Assembly: GCF_043641665.1 (NCBI RefSeq)
Contig: NC_092191.1
Coordinates: 3,172,001-3,236,000, forward strand
Length of the DNA stretch: 64,000 nt
DNA from: Enoplosus armatus
Lineage: Eukaryota > Chordata > Actinopteri > Centrarchiformes > Enoplosidae
Direction: 5' to 3'
Shown piece after piece: positions 62,366 through 64,000 of the stretch. The notes under the pieces are model-generated. The model worked only from the letters and a program-made list of their open reading frames with translations, had not been told where the DNA came from and did not search any database. How positions within the stretch are numbered: the stretch's first letter is position 1; every line of letters starts with the position of its first letter. Made by a program: the position numbers and the translations under genes.

Positions 62366-63792
62366 TTATGTAACAGTATAATAATATTAATAGAAAAGTA
62401 ATATCTTGTATGTCAGTGTCAACAATAAAATATAATATCAATAGACAATATAAAACAACTATATTTTATTCATATATTGGATTAAGTATATTACATCAAT
62501 GTCCCAAGTAACAAATACACATACATGCTGTCAGCTGATGATATGGCGTCAGAGGCTTGTGACTTGTTTGTGGGGCTGGGGTCTCAGGAATGATCTATAT
62601 CTGTGCCACCAAATGCTTGTGTGCGTGTATAGCAAGTGCTAAGTGACCCTTTTAAGGACAAATGTGTAAATAATAATAGCTTTATTGTGCAATTGCATTA
62701 AGAAAAATAGCAGTGACTGTATTTGAAGCAACACCAGTAAGAATTATTAGTCAGAGGTATGGAGTTATGACGACAAGTCCTACCAAGTCACCCCAACTGA
62801 ACTCTTACACCAGATTGACAACTGAAGGGGACTGTGTCTCGGAGGTTGTGACTCCTAAACTTTAACTGTCTCCTTTTAGTTCGAGGACACTGTGGTCACC
62901 TTTAAAAACCTGCTCAAGACCCACCTGTTTAGATATGCCTTTGTTTAGTTTTATTAAATTGTATTTATTACTCTTATCATTTCTCTTGTTATGTATTTTA
63001 TAGTGAAGAACTTCTGCTCTGCTCTAGAGAGGTGCTATATGTATAAACTTTTACTTTACTATTACTGAGGTACTATTTCTACTATTAGTACTATCATTAT
63101 TACTAATCTACTAGGCTATAAGTAAGAGATAGAGCTGAAAGGCATTGTGAAACTAAATATAGTGTGGGATTTTGGTTGGTCATTGTGATATAGACTAGTT
63201 AAAATATTACATTGCCTTCCTGTTTGTAAAAGGTTAGTTACAGTTAAGTGCTACAGTTTTCTGAAGTCATTCAATATGAATGATATAATTAATGCCTCAA
63301 TTTGGCGTCCTATTCATATTCAAGATCATGTACCCACCCCTAGAACAGGTTAAATATTATTTGAAAGCACCCAAAACATTTTATATTAAATAGAGCCAAA
63401 ATATATGAGGATATGAGTTTGTATATATTCCCAAACACTGTGTCCATATTAACAGTAAAGAAATGCCGATTTTATTTTATATATATGTATCTCCTTATAA
63501 GGCTACTACAGCAAGTGTCTTTCGCTCAACAATGGAAGCTGGGGAATGCGACAAGATGCGGGTACCAGTACCAAAACACTTTCGCTTCCTTCCTTGGACC
63601 GTTGTCTCATCTCCTACGGCACTAGCGACGAATCGGCAACATTATATTTGAAATATTTAATATTATTGTGTAATCAGTATGTAATTGAGCTTTGTATCCT
63701 GAAAAACAAGCGATTTCCAAGTAACATTTACGATATGAAGTCGGGTAAGGAAGCACTTCTTTGTAGAAATGGGACTCGGCCCGGGACAGGAG
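62366..63792. other. Intergenic between rbm45 and the right-edge promoter
   Basis: AT-rich with one LINE 3' end (62875-63055). Overlapping frames at 63413-63833 run into the promoter cluster, have no known domain, and are not called. Confidence 0.55.
62875..63055 (+). mobile_element. LINE 3' end fragment
   Basis: Plus-strand sequence encodes F-K-N-L-L-K-T-H-L-F (62897-62932), then a TTTATT-rich stretch and GAGGTGCTATATGTATAAAC. This follows the order of the C-terminal end and 3' UTR of common fish non-LTR elements (LKTHLF, then GTGCTATATAAATAAA). No intact frame. Confidence 0.5.
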
Positions 63793-63963
63793 CACGTGAC
63801 GATTCAGAGGAACTCGTGCACGTGATTGGATGATGACGTCAAAATCCGGTGCCTCTATAGTAAAGTGACCTTCTTTGCGACCGCCAGAAACCGCTCATCG
63901 GCCGAGAGAAGCAGGTTACACCTACCCCGGAGTGATTTTAACCCCGCATATTTTAATCAAAAG
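63793..63963 (+). promoter_or_regulatory. Promoter and candidate non-coding first exon of an off-window gene
   Basis: Within 50 bp there is CACGTGAC (63793-63800), GCACGTGATTGG (63818-63829, an E-box fused to an inverted CCAAT box) and a perfect palindromic CRE, TGACGTCA (63834-63841). A CTATAGTAA stretch at about 63,853 may act as a weak TATA element. About 80 bp of CpG-containing sequence without an ATG then ends at CAAAAG|GTAAAC (donor at 63964), the form of a short untranslated first exon. It faces away from rbm45. The gene cannot be named from this sequence. Confidence 0.6.
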
Positions 63964-64000
63964 GTAAACTTTTTACTTCCTATTGAGTCGTTATGTCAAA

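Noticed and set aside
1..64000. CRISPR arrays, rRNA genes, bacterial insertion sequences, prophage
   Set aside because: Not expected in this vertebrate sequence and none was seen; the repeated tracts are microsatellites and eukaryotic transposon remnants.

Overview
The window is nuclear DNA of a ray-finned fish, most likely a spiny-rayed (percomorph) teleost. The evidence is two intron-containing vertebrate genes with GT-AG junctions, very many long CA/GT microsatellites, and several families of degenerate dispersed repeats that I recognise from spiny-rayed fish genomes (hAT-like, Tc1-like and LINE 3'-tail sequences). There are no bacterial-style operons, CRISPR arrays, rRNA genes or convincing tRNA genes.

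Layout. Positions 1-45,060 are a long gene-poor stretch. I found no supportable protein-coding gene there; the longer open frames are microsatellite translations or chance. It holds an almost complete decayed hAT element with a BED-finger remnant (5604-6183), a broken Tc1-like element (15193-15717), three or four families of ancient dispersed repeats, LINE tails, a dense CA/GT cluster (24.1-25.0 kb), a 110-bp pyrimidine tract (about 37.96-38.07 kb), and some repeat-poor blocks that may be conserved non-coding elements. Positions 45,258-52,908 (+) hold a complete 11-coding-exon zc3h15 gene (440 aa), preceded by a compact promoter with a ZNF143-type motif. Positions 55,886-61,430 (-) hold a complete 10-coding-exon rbm45 gene (465 aa) with a probable extra intron in its 3' UTR. 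The two genes are tail to tail, with less than 1 kb between their likely poly(A) sites. At the right edge (63.79-63.96 kb) is a strong promoter-like cluster (two CACGTG E-boxes, an inverted CCAAT box and a perfect CRE), followed by a candidate non-coding first exon with a splice donor. Its gene lies outside the window.

How the genes work. Zc3h15 (DFRP1) is the cytoplasmic CCCH-finger partner that stabilises the translation-associated GTPase Drg1. Rbm45 is a nuclear, self-associating RNA-binding protein with four RRM-type regions. Both act in RNA and translation biology but are not a known functional pair, and in human they lie at separate places on chromosome 2 (stated from memory). Exon boundaries were read by eye from splice signals, reading frame and resemblance to the vertebrate proteins; no alignment was run.
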